Positions 37,172 to 46,726 are shown, counted from the first letter of the stretch. The stretch is DNA of 64,000 nucleotides from Microvirga lotononidis (GCF_034627025.1 NZ_CP141049.1:930001-994000), one strand, 5' to 3'. The notes: generated by a model not told the origin, from the letters alone. Translations and numbers: made by a program.

Positions 37172-37213
37172 GTGGGCGGATTCAAGCGGTCGTCGCAACG
37201 GTGAAATTTTAGC

Positions 37214-37390
37214 TCATCGCAGATACTGGTCCAAGGCCTCGGCAGGGGTTCTCCAGCCAAGGGCCTTTCGCGGCATGGTATTGAGGGCCAGTGCCACAGC
37301 TGAGATGTCATCGACGCTATGCGCGCTGAGGTCGGTCCCCTTTGGAAAGTACTGGCGCAGCAGACCATTGGTTGTTGTTGCCCCGAAAGA
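37214..37390 (-). pseudogene. IS30-family transposase C-terminal fragment
   Basis: The minus frame NNNGLLRQYFPKGTDLSAHS then ISAVALALNTMPRKALGWRT and PAEALDQYLR is the C-terminal end of an IS30-type transposase. The upstream part is missing. It directly adjoins an IS3 fragment at 37400. Confidence 0.7.
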
Positions 37391-37399
37391 TCGGACAGA

Positions 37400-38239
37400 T
37401 CATCCCGGTTGACGTGAGGCGATGAACTCACGCGGGGAACGATCGCCGAGCGCCTTGTGCGGGTGAAGGCTGTTGTCATGCTCGAACCATAAGGGAAGGC
37501 TTTCCATGACCGTTCTCGCATCCGGGATCGGGTTTACCCGGACGTCATCACGCGTGATCGTCCGTACGAAGGCTTCGGCCAGGCCGTTGCTATGCGGGCT
37601 CTGCACCGGCGTGGTGCGCGGCTCCAGCCCCATCTCCCGCGCCAGGCTCTTCGTGTCATGCGCGATGTCGCCCGAGCCGTTGTCGGAGAGCCCTTCGATG
37701 GTCTCCGGCAGCCGGTTCACGGACCCGAAGCGAGGCTCCACCGCCGTGATCATCAGATCCTGCACGTCCTCGCCCGTGAGTCCTTCGGTCGTGGCCACAT
37801 GCCCCAGCACCTCGCGATCACAGCAGTCGAGTGCAAACGCCACCCGCACCGTCTCGCCATTGGCGCAGCCGATCTCGAACCTATCCGAGCACCAGCGCAG
37901 ACTGGAGCGCTCCACGGCAACACGCCCGTCGTGCCAACGTGTCTCAGCTCCGCCAGCATGGCGCTGCAGCAGGAGGTCATGGGCCTTCATCACTCGATAG
38001 ACCCGCTTGTGATTAGGCGCAGGACGACCCTGCTCACTGCAACAGCTCGAGTTTTTGACATCCGGGCGCATGATGCCGTTATAGAGGTGATGATAGGCGC
38101 CGTGCGCTATCTGATGCTCATCAGAGTGTCCCTCCTCGGCCCTAGCAGGGAGGGAGTAGAAGAGGGCCGCGATGACAACGATCGTCATCACGACAGCTAA
38201 GGCGTTATAGAAGGCCGCCCAGATTTCGGCACGCCGCAT
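37400..38239 (-). CDS. In-frame chimera: exported protein N-terminus and IS3 transposase
   Basis: A 279-codon open frame from ATG 38239, with a perfect AGGAGG upstream. Residues 1-70 look like an exported protein: membrane segment ALAVVMTIVVIAALFYSLPA, then a His/Asp-rich part and the SSCC motif of small secreted proteins. At about 38035 the sequence switches to the C-terminal half of an IS3-type OrfB (KRVYRVMKAHDLLLQRHAGG; RWCSDRFEIGCANGETVRVA; LSDNGS; VQSPHSNGLAEAFVRTITRD). The fusion stays in frame, but a working protein is unlikely. Best read as a host gene truncated by an IS fragment. Confidence 0.6.
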   Translation of the reverse strand: MRRAEIWAAFYNALAVVMTIVVIAALFYSLPARAEEGHSDEHQIAHGAYHHLYNGIMRPDVKNSSCCSEQGRPAPNHKRVYRVMKAHDLLLQRHAGGAETRWHDGRVAVERSSLRWCSDRFEIGCANGETVRVAFALDCCDREVLGHVATTEGLTGEDVQDLMITAVEPRFGSVNRLPETIEGLSDNGSGDIAHDTKSLAREMGLEPRTTPVQSPHSNGLAEAFVRTITRDDVRVNPIPDARTVMESLPLWFEHDNSLHPHKALGDRSPREFIASRQPG

Positions 38240-38899
38240 CGAAGCCTCCTTTTCCCTAAGACCGACGCTCGGCCGGGTCGGCATCGCGCCCTCAGTGATC
38301 ACGAGCGCCTTCACCCGCAGCCGCACAGAGTTACGCCGACATAAGGCGATGATGATTGCGGCAGCACTCCACGCCAATTATCCGCGTGGCTGATTGGATT
38401 ACACGTTGGTATGGGCTGGCGATGCGCGGGGTATAAGCGGGGATGTCACATCAACCAAGTAAAGGCCTTTCCGGCGCGGGCCTCGCCTGCCTAAGTCCTT
38501 GAAAACGCACAATCGGGCATCCGCGCGAGGGGCAGTATGCGTACGTAAAACACTTTGATGTGACGACGCCCTTCCGAGAAGTGCCAGAGCCTAACCTCAG
38601 GGGTGTTCCTGAGAACGGACCCTGGGGCCGCATGTGGTCAGCCTTTTGCGAAGGGATCCTCGCATAAGCATCGCTTTACCGGACGCAGAGCAGAATCGCC
38701 GAACAATCAAAATGCTTGCCGTTGAACACCACGTCCTCCGTTGTCGGGATTTCAATCATAGTAGCTAAAACTCTGAAACAAACTGTCTGCGCCATAACCC
38801 AGCTCGGATCTACTAAGGGCTTGGCAGGCAACAACCTGCCCAAATGGGCAACTGGTGCGTTGTTGGAACAAGGACCATCCGTTCTGAACGGAGCTGCCG
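38240..38899. other. Noncoding stretch with transposase traces
   Basis: No intact gene. At 38676-38740 on the minus strand VVFNGKHFDCSAILLCVR resembles the N-terminus of an IS6-type transposase. TTTGATGTGA occurs at about 38555 and again at about 40229, on the two sides of the ISAzo13-type element. No promoter or terminator was recognised. Confidence 0.35.
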
Positions 38900-40148
38900 A
38901 TGTCGCTACCCTCCCTTCACCCATGTGGATGCCCCAAGTGTCACTCGCGCAAGCCCCATCCGGACCGCATGCTTCATCGGCAGATCAACCTGCTTGCCAG
39001 CCGGCTCGACGAACAGCAGCGCCGGTGGTTTATCGCGTTTGAGGCGATGCGGATCGGCTGGGGCGGCACTCAGCGGCTTGCCCAGATCACGGGCTTGAGC
39101 CCCCATACCATCCGGCGCGGCCGTCGCGAACTCGAGGCCGGGCTTGTTGACCGCCCCACCGAGCGCGTGCGGGTCGCCGGTGGTGGCCGTCCCACCCGAG
39201 AGGTCCAGGATCCTGAACTCCCACAGACCTTGGAGGAGTTGCTCGAAGGCGAGACAGCGGGTGACCCGATGGGTCGGCACGCCAAAGCCAAGCGGAGTTC
39301 TCTGCATCATCTGAGCCATGAGCTTGCCGTCGCAGGACACCCGGCCAGCCGCCCCACGGTGGCGCGCCTGCTGCGCCAATTGGGCTACTCGCCCAAAGCC
39401 AATGCACGGCGTACCGAGGCGCACAGCACGCCGCCTGAGCGCGATGCGCAATTCCAGCACATCGCCGAACAGCGCGCGCAGTTTGCAGCCACAGGTGAGC
39501 CGATCATCAGCGTGGATTCGAAAAAAAAAGGAATTGGTCGGTGACTTCAAGAACCCGGGCCAGACGTGGTGCCGGAGAGCCGAGCCGGTCTTGGTGCACG
39601 ACTAGCCGCAGGATGCAGTCGGTCAGGCCATTCCTTACGGCATCTACGAGATCACAACCAACAGCGGCTATGTGTGCATCGGCGATTGCTTTGACACCCC
39701 GCGCTTTGCCGTTGAGGCGATCAGTGACTGGTGGGAGAGCGAAGGACAGAAGCGCTTTCCAGAAGCCGGGCGTCTCCTCGTCCTGGCCGATGCGGGCGGC
39801 TCGAACAGTTGCCGCTCCCGAGTTTGGAAAGCCCAGTTGCAAGAACAGCTCTGCGATGCCTGCGGGCTCGAGGTCACGGTGTGTCACTATCCCACCGGCT
39901 GCTCGAAGTGGAACCCAATTGAGCACCGGCTCTTCAGCTTCATCAGCTTGAACTGGGCTGGCGTGCCGCTGCGGACCTTTGCGACGATGGTCCGCTACAT
40001 TGCCGGAACCGTCACGGCAGCCGGGCTGCGGGTGAATGCTCGCCTCAAGCGTGGTGGCAATGAGACCGGGGAGCGGGTCTCCGACGAGGTCATGCGTCGC
40101 CTCCACCTGAGGCCGCATGCCGTCTACACGCTCTCGCCGCGAACTTGA
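38900..40148 (+). pseudogene. ISAzo13-type transposase with frameshift and stop
   Basis: Frame one (38900-39544) has LAQITGLSPHTIRRGRRELE and VARLLRQLGYSPKANARRTE, and ends at an A9 run (39531-39539). After loss of one base the protein continues KKKELVGDFKNPGQTWCRRA, but a TAG at 39603-39605 interrupts it. The rest (VLADAGGSNSCRSRVWKAQL; CHYPTGCSKWNPIEHRLFSF) runs to 40148. The A9 run may be a slippage site used by the family; the TAG is a true defect. Confidence 0.8.
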
Positions 40149-40330
40149 TAACCTGAATTGGCAAATAGTTGGCTGCCAAGCCCTAAGGTGCGACAGCATT
40201 CTGCCCACTGGATGAGGACACCTATACTTTGATGTGATTGCTATCGCACAGGGCTGCCGCTAAGGCGCTGTTAGCGCATGAACTCATTGCGTCTGAGGGC
40301 GTTTTGCTCGTCCTGATCTGAGGAGGAGCC

Positions 40331-40976
40331 ATGCTGACGGCCGCACAGTGGGCGATGCTGGAGCCTTTGGTGGAACAGTGCCGTCCCAAGGGCAAGACAC
40401 CGCCGCAGGATCTACGACGGACCATTGAGGCCATGCTCGGCGGCATGAGAATGGTGCCAAAGGGCGGTCCGTCCCCGCTGAGCTGGGGCCGTGGTGGCGC
40501 GCGGCTCAGACCTTCATCCGCTGGGCGCGTCGGGGTGTCTGGGAGCGTCTCCTGGTGCAGGAGCACAGCATCCAGCTCGGAATGACGTTCCTCGACGGCA
40601 GCAGCGTGCGGGCGCATCAGAAGGCCGCCGGAGCTCGCCGAAAAGGGGCTCTCAAGCTGAGCGAGACCATCGTGAAGCACTTGGCCGCTCTCGTGGCGGC
40701 TATGGCACCAAGGTTTGCGTGATCGCGGACGGTCTCGGACGCGCCGTCGCGTTCCGCATCGCCCCCGGTCAGGCGCATGAGCTGCCGCACGCCATTCCTC
40801 TGCTGGACAGCCTGCCGGACGTGCCAATGTGGGTTGTGGCCGATCGCGGCTACACCAGCCATGGTTTTCGTGAGCACATCTGGAGCATCGGCGCACGACC
40901 CGCTATCCCACCGCGGCGCCATGAGGCGCCGGTGGCATGCCCCGAGTGGATCTACAACAACCGCAATGTTGTCGAG
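40331..40976 (+). pseudogene. IS5-family transposase, 5' part, degenerate
   Basis: Starts MLTAAQWAMLEPLVEQCRPK. Several frame changes follow (traces: WWRAAQTFIRWARRGVWERL; GTKVCVIADGLGRAVAFRIA; VVADRGYTSHGFREHIWSIG). It ends at YNNRNVVE, where a serine-recombinase element is inserted. The last part of the same gene (RLWARLKEWRAVATRYEKTA) lies at 42827-42943. Confidence 0.8.
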
Positions 40977-42823
40977 ATGGTCTGATCACAAATGACAAAT
41001 TCTGCCTAAGTCGCTTCGGACAGCTCAGGTTGAGTTGGTGGCGGATGCCGTTGCACTTGCGCCGGACCTGTTCGTCGGGTTGCCCTTCGTTGCCGAACTT
41101 GTCTGCGACAGGAGGCAACAATGAGGAAGTGGCGGATGCACCGGACATGCCAGCCTCATCCGGACGGGCAGAGCCGGTGGGATCGGACCTATCAGCAATT
41201 GATGGCCTGGACGCAGGTGTCCCAAGACGCCGCGGTTCCGGTCGGCCCCGAGCTTCCCGCACGGGAGGTGAACCATGAGGACCGGGGTCTATGCACGGGT
41301 CTCCACCCAGCGCCAGGCGCAGGCCGACGGGCTCGCTCAGCAGATTGATCGCCTGCAGGCTCACGCCCGTCAGCAGGGGTGGAGCGTCGCCCCGGAGCAC
41401 ATCTTCCGCGATGATGGCTATAGCGGCGCCAAACTCACACGGCCAGGTCTGGAGCGGCTGCGCGACCGCGCGGCTCTGCGCGAACTCGATCGGGTTCTGA
41501 TCACGGCGCCAGACCGGCTCGCGCGCAATTATGTGCATCAAGTCCTCCTGCTCGAGGAGATCACGGCCGCCGGATGCCAGGTCGAGTTCCTCGACCGGCC
41601 GATGAGCCAGGATCCGCATGATCAACTCCTGCTGCAGATTCGTGGGGCCGTGGCCGAGTATGAGCGCAGCTTGATTGCCGAGCGCATGCGCCGTGGTCGC
41701 TTGCGCAAGCTGCAGGCCGGAATCCTGATGCCGTGGACGCGCCCACCCTACGGCTATCGGGTGGATCCCGAGCGACCGCGGGATCCGGCCGGAGTCCGGC
41801 TCGATCGGGCTGAAGCTGCCGCGGTGGCCGAGATGTATGGCTGGTACGCGGACGAGGCCCACAGTCTCTTCGGGCTGGCCAAGAAGCTGCAGCAGGATGC
41901 CGTGCCGCCGCCGCGGGTGCAGGGGCGCTGGAACGTGACGACCTTACGGGCCATTTTGACCAACCCCGTCTACGCCGGACAGGTGTACGCTGGTCGCATT
42001 CAGGCTGCCCCCTACCGCGTGCGCCCGCCGGAGGAGTGGATCGCCGTGGCACACGTTCCGGCGATCGTCACACAGGAGCAATTTGATCGCGTGCAGACCA
42101 AGATCGCCCAGAACCGACAATTTGCCCGCCGCAACAACACGGCCCATCGCTATCTGCTGCGCGCCCTTGTCAGCTGTGGGATATGTGGATTGTCGTGTTT
42201 GGGCCGCAGCTTGCCATCCGGCTATTGCTATTATTGCTGCCGCGGCAAGCAGTCGCCGCGGCAGTCCTATCGGGAGACCCGATGCCCCTCCCGCTTCATC
42301 CCGGCCGAGCAAGTCGATGACCTCGTCTGGAGCGACTTATGTCAGGTGCTCACCCATCCGGAGTCGATCCGGTTCGCCCTGGAGCGGGCGCACGGGGGAC
42401 ATTGGCTGCCCCAGGAACTGCAGGCGCGCCGGGAGGTGCTCCGGCGCGGCCAGACCCATCTTCAGCAGCAGATTGAGCGGCTCACGGAAGCTTATCTGGC
42501 CGGCGTGCTCGGGCTTGAAGAACTCCGGCGGCGCCGGCGTGATTTGGACCAGGCCAAAGAGGCCCTCGAAGCCCAGGTGCGGCAACTGGAGGCCCAGGTG
42601 GATCGCCAGACCGAGATTACCCGCTTGAGCCTGAGCATCGACGGGTTCTGCCGCCGGGTGCGGGTCGGGCTTGAGCAGGCGACTTGGGAGCAGAAGCGGC
42701 AATTGATCGAGTGGCTGGTGGTGCGTGTCATCGTCACCGATGGGCAGGTCGAGATCCGCTATGCCATTCCGACCAGCCCTGCCGGTGAAGCCACTCGGTT
42801 TTGTCATTTGCATTCAGACTATC
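40977..42823 (+). mobile_element. Serine-recombinase element inside an IS5 gene
   Basis: About 1.85 kb bounded by imperfect inverted repeats of about 23 bp (40977-40999 and 42800-42822, 19 matches, sharing GTCTGA and CAAATGACAAA). TCGAG occurs on both sides (40972-40976 and 42822-42826). Removing the element restores the IS5 reading frame (NRNVVE joined to RLWARLKEW). Its only sizeable gene is a large serine recombinase. It resembles no named IS family that I can identify with confidence. Confidence 0.7.
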
Positions 42824-43059
42824 GAGCGCCTCTGGGCGAGGCTCAAAGAGTGGCGGGCTGTTGCAACCCGCTACGAGAAGACCGCAGCGTCCTTCATGGG
42901 CATTCTCTGCCTTGCCGCCGCCCTCGACTGGATCAAGTCCTAACAGGCCCTAGCTGTTTGGTGGCGGAACGTTGTTGGGATCAGGTGCGTTGCGCGATTG
43001 AGGAGTACGCTTGGCGCTTCGATGGCCTGCGACGCCGAGCCCCTCGTCGAAGGAGATGA
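41275..43059 (+). CDS. Large serine recombinase, C-terminus read into the flank
   Basis: Residues 1-150: resolvase domain with catalytic Ser in YARVSTQRQAQADG and LDRVLITAPDRLARN. Then a recombinase domain (ILTNPVYAGQVYAGR), a zinc ribbon (CGICGLSC with CYYCC) and a long coiled coil (EVLRRGQTHLQQQIERLTEA). These are the features of transposon-type large serine recombinases. No stop occurs before the right inverted repeat; the frame continues about 80 codons into IS5 and beyond, ending at 43059. The natural protein probably ends near residue 516 (RFCHLHSDY). The added tail may or may not harm it. Confidence 0.8.
   Translation: MRTGVYARVSTQRQAQADGLAQQIDRLQAHARQQGWSVAPEHIFRDDGYSGAKLTRPGLERLRDRAALRELDRVLITAPDRLARNYVHQVLLLEEITAAGCQVEFLDRPMSQDPHDQLLLQIRGAVAEYERSLIAERMRRGRLRKLQAGILMPWTRPPYGYRVDPERPRDPAGVRLDRAEAAAVAEMYGWYADEAHSLFGLAKKLQQDAVPPPRVQGRWNVTTLRAILTNPVYAGQVYAGRIQAAPYRVRPPEEWIAVAHVPAIVTQEQFDRVQTKIAQNRQFARRNNTAHRYLLRALVSCGICGLSCLGRSLPSGYCYYCCRGKQSPRQSYRETRCPSRFIPAEQVDDLVWSDLCQVLTHPESIRFALERAHGGHWLPQELQARREVLRRGQTHLQQQIERLTEAYLAGVLGLEELRRRRRDLDQAKEALEAQVRQLEAQVDRQTEITRLSLSIDGFCRRVRVGLEQATWEQKRQLIEWLVVRVIVTDGQVEIRYAIPTSPAGEATRFCHLHSDYRAPLGEAQRVAGCCNPLREDRSVLHGHSLPCRRPRLDQVLTGPSCLVAERCWDQVRCAIEEYAWRFDGLRRRAPRRRR
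42827..42943 (+). pseudogene. IS5-family transposase, 3' part
   Basis: RLWARLKEWRAVATRYEKTA then SFMGILCLAAALDWIKS is the conserved C-terminus of the IS5 transposase whose 5' part ends at 40976. Confidence 0.8.
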
Positions 43060-43106
43060 ACCGTCCCGGGATTCCCGGAGGCTCCAACACCTGACAGGAT
43101 GGAGCC

Positions 43107-43433
43107 ATGACGAAGCGAACACCCCCGTATTCACCAGAGGTCCGCGAGCGGGCGGTCCGGATGGTTTTCGAGCACCGCGACGAGTACGCCTCCCAGTATG
43201 AGGCGATCCTGTCGATTGCGGCCAAGATCGGCTGCTCGCGCGAGACGCTGCGCCACTGGGTGCGGCAGGCCGGGTGCGACCAGGGCCTTCGCCCCGGGCC
43301 GACGAGCCAGGAGCAGGAGAAGATCAAGGCCCTTGAGCGTGAGGTACGCGAACTGCGCCAGGCCAACGAGATCCTGCGCAAGGCCAGCGCGTATTTTGCC
43401 CAGGCGGAGCTCGACCGCCGCTTCAAGCCATGA
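43107..43433 (+). CDS. IS3 OrfA
   Basis: A 108-residue protein with helix-turn-helix ([20 protein letters not shown]) and zipper ([20 protein letters not shown]). Its stop overlaps the orfB start (43430). OrfB is broken, so this copy is inactive. Confidence 0.8.
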   Translation: MTKRTPPYSPEVRERAVRMVFEHRDEYASQYEAILSIAAKIGCSRETLRHWVRQAGCDQGLRPGPTSQEQEKIKALEREVRELRQANEILRKASAYFAQAELDRRFKP

Positions 43434-43793
43434 AGGCCTTCATCGACGAGCATCGTGAGGTCTACGGGGTCAGCCGATCTGCCGTAGGACCACCGTCAGC
43501 GACGCCGCTGCCCCTTGCCCGCGCGACCGGGTCGGGCTTTGTCTATGTGGCCTTCGTGATCGATGCCTTCGCCCACCGGATCGTGGGCTGGCGTGCGTCA
43601 CGCTCGGCTCGGGCCGAGCTCGATGCTCGATGCTCGATGCTCTCGAGCAAGCTCTCCATGACCGGCAGCCCTGGCAAGCCAACCTCATTCACCACAGCGA
43701 TATGAGGGGTTCAATACGTGTCACTGAAGTACACCGAGCGCCTCGCCGAGGCGGGGATTGAGCCATCGGTCGGCAGTGTTGGCGACGCGTACG
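43430..43793 (+). pseudogene. IS3 OrfB, 5' part, internally deleted
   Basis: Starts [17 protein letters not shown], jumps by deletion to TGSGFVYVAFVIDAFAHRIV, and changes frame after GWRASRSA. It then reads LKYTERLAEAGIEPSVGSVG and DAYD, where an IS110 is inserted. The end of the gene is at 45063-45297. Confidence 0.75.
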
Positions 43794-43994
43794 ACTGTGA
43801 GAATGTGAGAGCCGCTCGGAAGGCCTGACCCTTCGTACGATTGACTGCGTGTCATTGCATTGACGTGTCGGTCCTCCGGGCGGCACCTGACGGTCTGCTG
43901 TCGCGTGACTTGATAGGAGCTTGAGGGTCTCGTCCCATCACAGTCCTGTCCGCTCGCAGGAACCTGTCAGGTTCTTACCTTCGGAGGACGAGGA

Positions 43995-45065
43995 ATGCGC
44001 AAGACTGATCCTGCTGAGATCATCATCGGCATTGACACTCACAAAGAGGCCCACGCCGCCGTCGCCATCAACGGGCTGGGAGCCCGCCTTGGGGCAATGA
44101 CCCTGCCGGTGACCAGCAGAGGCTATCACGAGATGGAGAGCTGGGCTCAGTCCTTGGGTCCCGTTCGCGCCTTTGGGATCGAGGGGACAGGCTCTTATGG
44201 GGCTGGCCTGGCACGCTTCCTGCAGGAGAGAGGCCACAATGTCATCGAGGTCAACCGCCCCAATCGCCAGATCCGGCACCAGCATGGCAAGAATGACCCG
44301 CTTGACGCTGAGAACGCGGCCCGCGCCGTTCTCAGCGGCCAGGCAAGGGCGGCTCCGAAGTCGGGCACCAGCTCCGTGGAAATGATCCGCCATCTCAAGG
44401 TGGCGCGAGACACCGCCGTCAAGAGCCGCACCCAGGCGATGGTCACCCTCAAGACGATCATCGTCAATGCTCCCGCTGCCTTGCGCGAGAGCCTTGACGG
44501 CCTCACCGGCAAAATGACCCTGATCCGCCATTTAGCCGCCTTGAGACCAGGAGCGATGACTTCGCCAACAGCCTCAGCCAAAGCAACATTGCGCGCTCTC
44601 GCCCGGCGCTGGCTGATGCTCGATGCTGAGATCAAAAGCCACGATGCCGATCTCGATGCTCTGACCTCCGCCTGCGCGCCGACCCTGAAGGAGGCTCATG
44701 GCATGTCGACCGGTACGGCTGCCGAGATGCTGATCCTCGTCGGCGACAATCCCGAGCGCATCCGCTCGGAAGCAGCCTTCGCCAAACTGTGTGGCGCCTG
44801 TCCCATTCCGGCCTCGAGCGGCAAGACTTCACGTCACCGTCTCAACCGCGGTGGCCATCGTCAGGCTAACGCGGCTCTATATCGCGTCGTCATTATCAGA
44901 ATGCGCAGCCATCCACCAACTCTTGACTATGTCCGTCGACGAACGGCAGAGGGTAAAGGTAAGATGGAGATCATTCGTTGTCTCAAGCGCTTTGTCGCGC
45001 GGGAGATCTTTGGCTATCTCTGCCGAGCCAGAAGGGATCCCACGACGGTCCCTTCGACCTCTTGA
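43995..45065 (+). CDS. IS110-family transposase inserted in IS3 orfB
   Basis: A 356-residue protein with DEDD domain (IIIGIDTHKEAHAAVAINGL; GIEGTGSYGAGLARFL; KNDPLDAENAARAV) and transposase-20 domain (CPIPASSGKTSRHRLNRGGH). The frame is complete. It is related to the IS110 at 11468-12550, in the same orientation relative to its host orfB. About 190 noncoding bases precede it. Confidence 0.85.
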   Translation: MRKTDPAEIIIGIDTHKEAHAAVAINGLGARLGAMTLPVTSRGYHEMESWAQSLGPVRAFGIEGTGSYGAGLARFLQERGHNVIEVNRPNRQIRHQHGKNDPLDAENAARAVLSGQARAAPKSGTSSVEMIRHLKVARDTAVKSRTQAMVTLKTIIVNAPAALRESLDGLTGKMTLIRHLAALRPGAMTSPTASAKATLRALARRWLMLDAEIKSHDADLDALTSACAPTLKEAHGMSTGTAAEMLILVGDNPERIRSEAAFAKLCGACPIPASSGKTSRHRLNRGGHRQANAALYRVVIIRMRSHPPTLDYVRRRTAEGKGKMEIIRCLKRFVAREIFGYLCRARRDPTTVPSTS

Positions 45066-45297
45066 CCTCTATAGGAGCATCAATGCTCTGGCGGAAACCG
45101 TCATCGGCCTGTTCAAGGCCGAAGTGATCCATCGGCGTGGTCCGTGGCGCTCGTTTGAGGCGGTTGAGTTTGCCACCCTAGAATGGGTCGACTGGTACAA
45201 CAACCGGCGCCTGCTCGAGTCCATCGGCAGCATTCCGCCCGCCGAGGCGGAAGCCACCTACTATGCCCAGCTTGAGCTCACGCCGATGGCCGCATAG
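45063..45297 (+). pseudogene. IS3 OrfB, 3' part
   Basis: SINALAETVIGLFKAEVIHR then FATLEWVDWYNNRRLLESIG and PPAEAEATYYAQ is the C-terminal part of the orfB split by the IS110 at 43995-45065. Confidence 0.75.
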
Positions 45298-45309
45298 AAT
45301 CCAAGCCAA

Positions 45310-45663
45310 TTAGCCTCCGGAAAATCCGGCGCGGTTCACCCGCACCGCCGCCCGGCTCCACAGGGCAAAGGGCAGGCCCAGCTCGTCGGGCGTGTGCCGG
45401 CGGATCAGCGCGCGGACCTGCGCTTCCTGCTCGACCTGGAGAAACCGGCCTGTGCCAGGGGCCGGGCCGCGCGGCCCGCTGGCCAAGCCGGCCTGGCCCT
45501 GCTCGGCGAAGCGGCGGCAGATATCGAAGACGCCGGTGCGCGTCAGACCCACCTGCGCGGCAATGGCATCATAAGTCAGGCCGCTCTCGCGCAGGCCGAT
45601 CACCTGCCGGCGGCGCTCCTCTTGCGCGGCTGCTGGCAGCTTGCGCATGTCTATATGCTTCAT
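45310..45663 (-). pseudogene. IS630-family transposase N-terminal fragment
   Basis: The frame from ATG 45663 has KLPAAAQEERRRQVIGLRES and LTYDAIAAQVGLTRTGVFDI, the helix-turn-helix half of an IS630-type transposase. It is cut at about 45340, where IS3 sequence begins; the DDE half is absent. Confidence 0.65.
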
Positions 45664-45846
45664 CCAGCCAAACTGGAGTCTTCCGCAGCAGATTTCAAGA
45701 GTACCCAAGCCGGATCAATAAGTCGACGGTGCCCCAAGCAAGGGGATTAACGATTTTGAGTGCACGCAAGCTATTTTCTTTGGAGCGTGACTTATCTCTG
45801 AGTACCAGATGGCTGCCGGCAGGATTTGGACGGTGCGCATAACTTC

Positions 45847-45894
45847 ATCCATAGCGTAGATTGCTGCCATCAAAACAATGGATTTTACAATGCT
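45847..45894 (+). promoter_or_regulatory. nod box
   Basis: A 48-bp match to the nod box: ATCCATAGCGTAGAT at the 5' end (ATC-N9-GAT half-site), then CATCAAAACAATGGATTTTAC at the 3' end (last base of the motif at 45888). It faces the receiver-nodABCIJ genes. The first gene starts about 420 bases downstream, an unusually long leader. This is the only full nod box I found in the window. Confidence 0.9.
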
Positions 45895-46315
45895 ACCGAA
45901 CAACCAGTAGCAAAGGTCAGGTTAGACACCTATAACTCGGGAATACTAGAATGGCTATCGATCTTAATCCTGCCCTCGGGAAAAATTCTCAGCTGTACCC
46001 CGAGCATCAACCGAAGCGCATGTCCATTGCAGTCACGTTCTCCGGCCTGCGCAAACTGCATCGCGCCCGCTCGACACGACAAGCGCCCCCCACGTCGCGG
46101 AGGCGCTTGCTAGCTACAAACCTTCGTATAGCTTTCCCAAACCATTCGATATCAGCCACATACCTCCGTACAATTGAGCCAGCCCTCGATCCCGCTTTAG
46201 CTTCGCGAGGAATGGGGTGTTGCTGATCGCAGGTGCCAAATGCTTCTGCCACCCGGCCAAATGGATCCCATGTCCATCGCAGTGGAAACGTGCAGAAGAT
46301 GCAGGGAAGCCGTTG
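45895..46315 (+). other. Long leader between nod box and receiver gene
   Basis: About 420 bases with no gene I can support. A short open frame (45951-46226) has no protein-like signature. Two similar segments, ATGTCCATTGCAGT near 46019 and ATGTCCATCGCAGT near 46270, point to an internal duplication. Confidence 0.4.
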
Positions 46316-46726
46316 GTGAATCTGGTACGGATGGCTCATGCACCCGATGCAATCTCCATCGTGTATGACAATCAAATAGGGCGCGAAGCGATGACGGACA
46401 TCCTCTTTTCGGCGGGCTTCATCCCAGAACTGTGCCAGAGTGCAGATGAGTTCTTGAAACCCAGCCGCCTTCGGAGCACGTCCTGCTTGATCGCGGACAT
46501 GCAGTTGCCCCGGGTGACAGGGATCGACCCGTGCGACCATCTGGTTGCATCCGGAAAGGCCATTCCCACCATTTTGGTCACAAGCCGATCCGGCGACGAC
46601 CAGCGGGCGCGGGCGCTGCGAACCGGTGCGTCCTATTACCTGAGCAAGCCATTCAGTGACAGCGAGTTGCTTCCATGCATCAACTCCACTCCGATATGCC
46701 AGACAGCGCGGAAGAGGCGCACATGA
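46316..46726 (+). CDS. Lone response-regulator receiver domain (FixJ/NodW-like)
   Basis: About 136 residues from GTG 46316 (GGGAAG six bases upstream; ATG 46331 is the alternative). Receiver features: [12 protein letters not shown], where the first of the two acidic residues is Tyr but the second Asp is kept; the phosphorylated Asp in [13 protein letters not shown]; Thr in ILVTSRSGD; and Lys in [11 protein letters not shown]. It most resembles FixJ/NodW/NodV-pathway receivers, but the LuxR-type output domain is missing and the last 15 residues look random. The stop overlaps the nodA start (ATGA), so it is part of the nod-box operon. It may titrate phosphate, bind a partner, or be a decayed regulator. 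Confidence 0.65.
   Translation: MNLVRMAHAPDAISIVYDNQIGREAMTDILFSAGFIPELCQSADEFLKPSRLRSTSCLIADMQLPRVTGIDPCDHLVASGKAIPTILVTSRSGDDQRARALRTGASYYLSKPFSDSELLPCINSTPICQTARKRRT

Noticed and set aside
44210..44226. TGGCACG-CTTC-CTGCA resembling a sigma-54 promoter
   Set aside because: It lies within the IS110 coding region, has a mismatch in the -12 element and no target gene follows.
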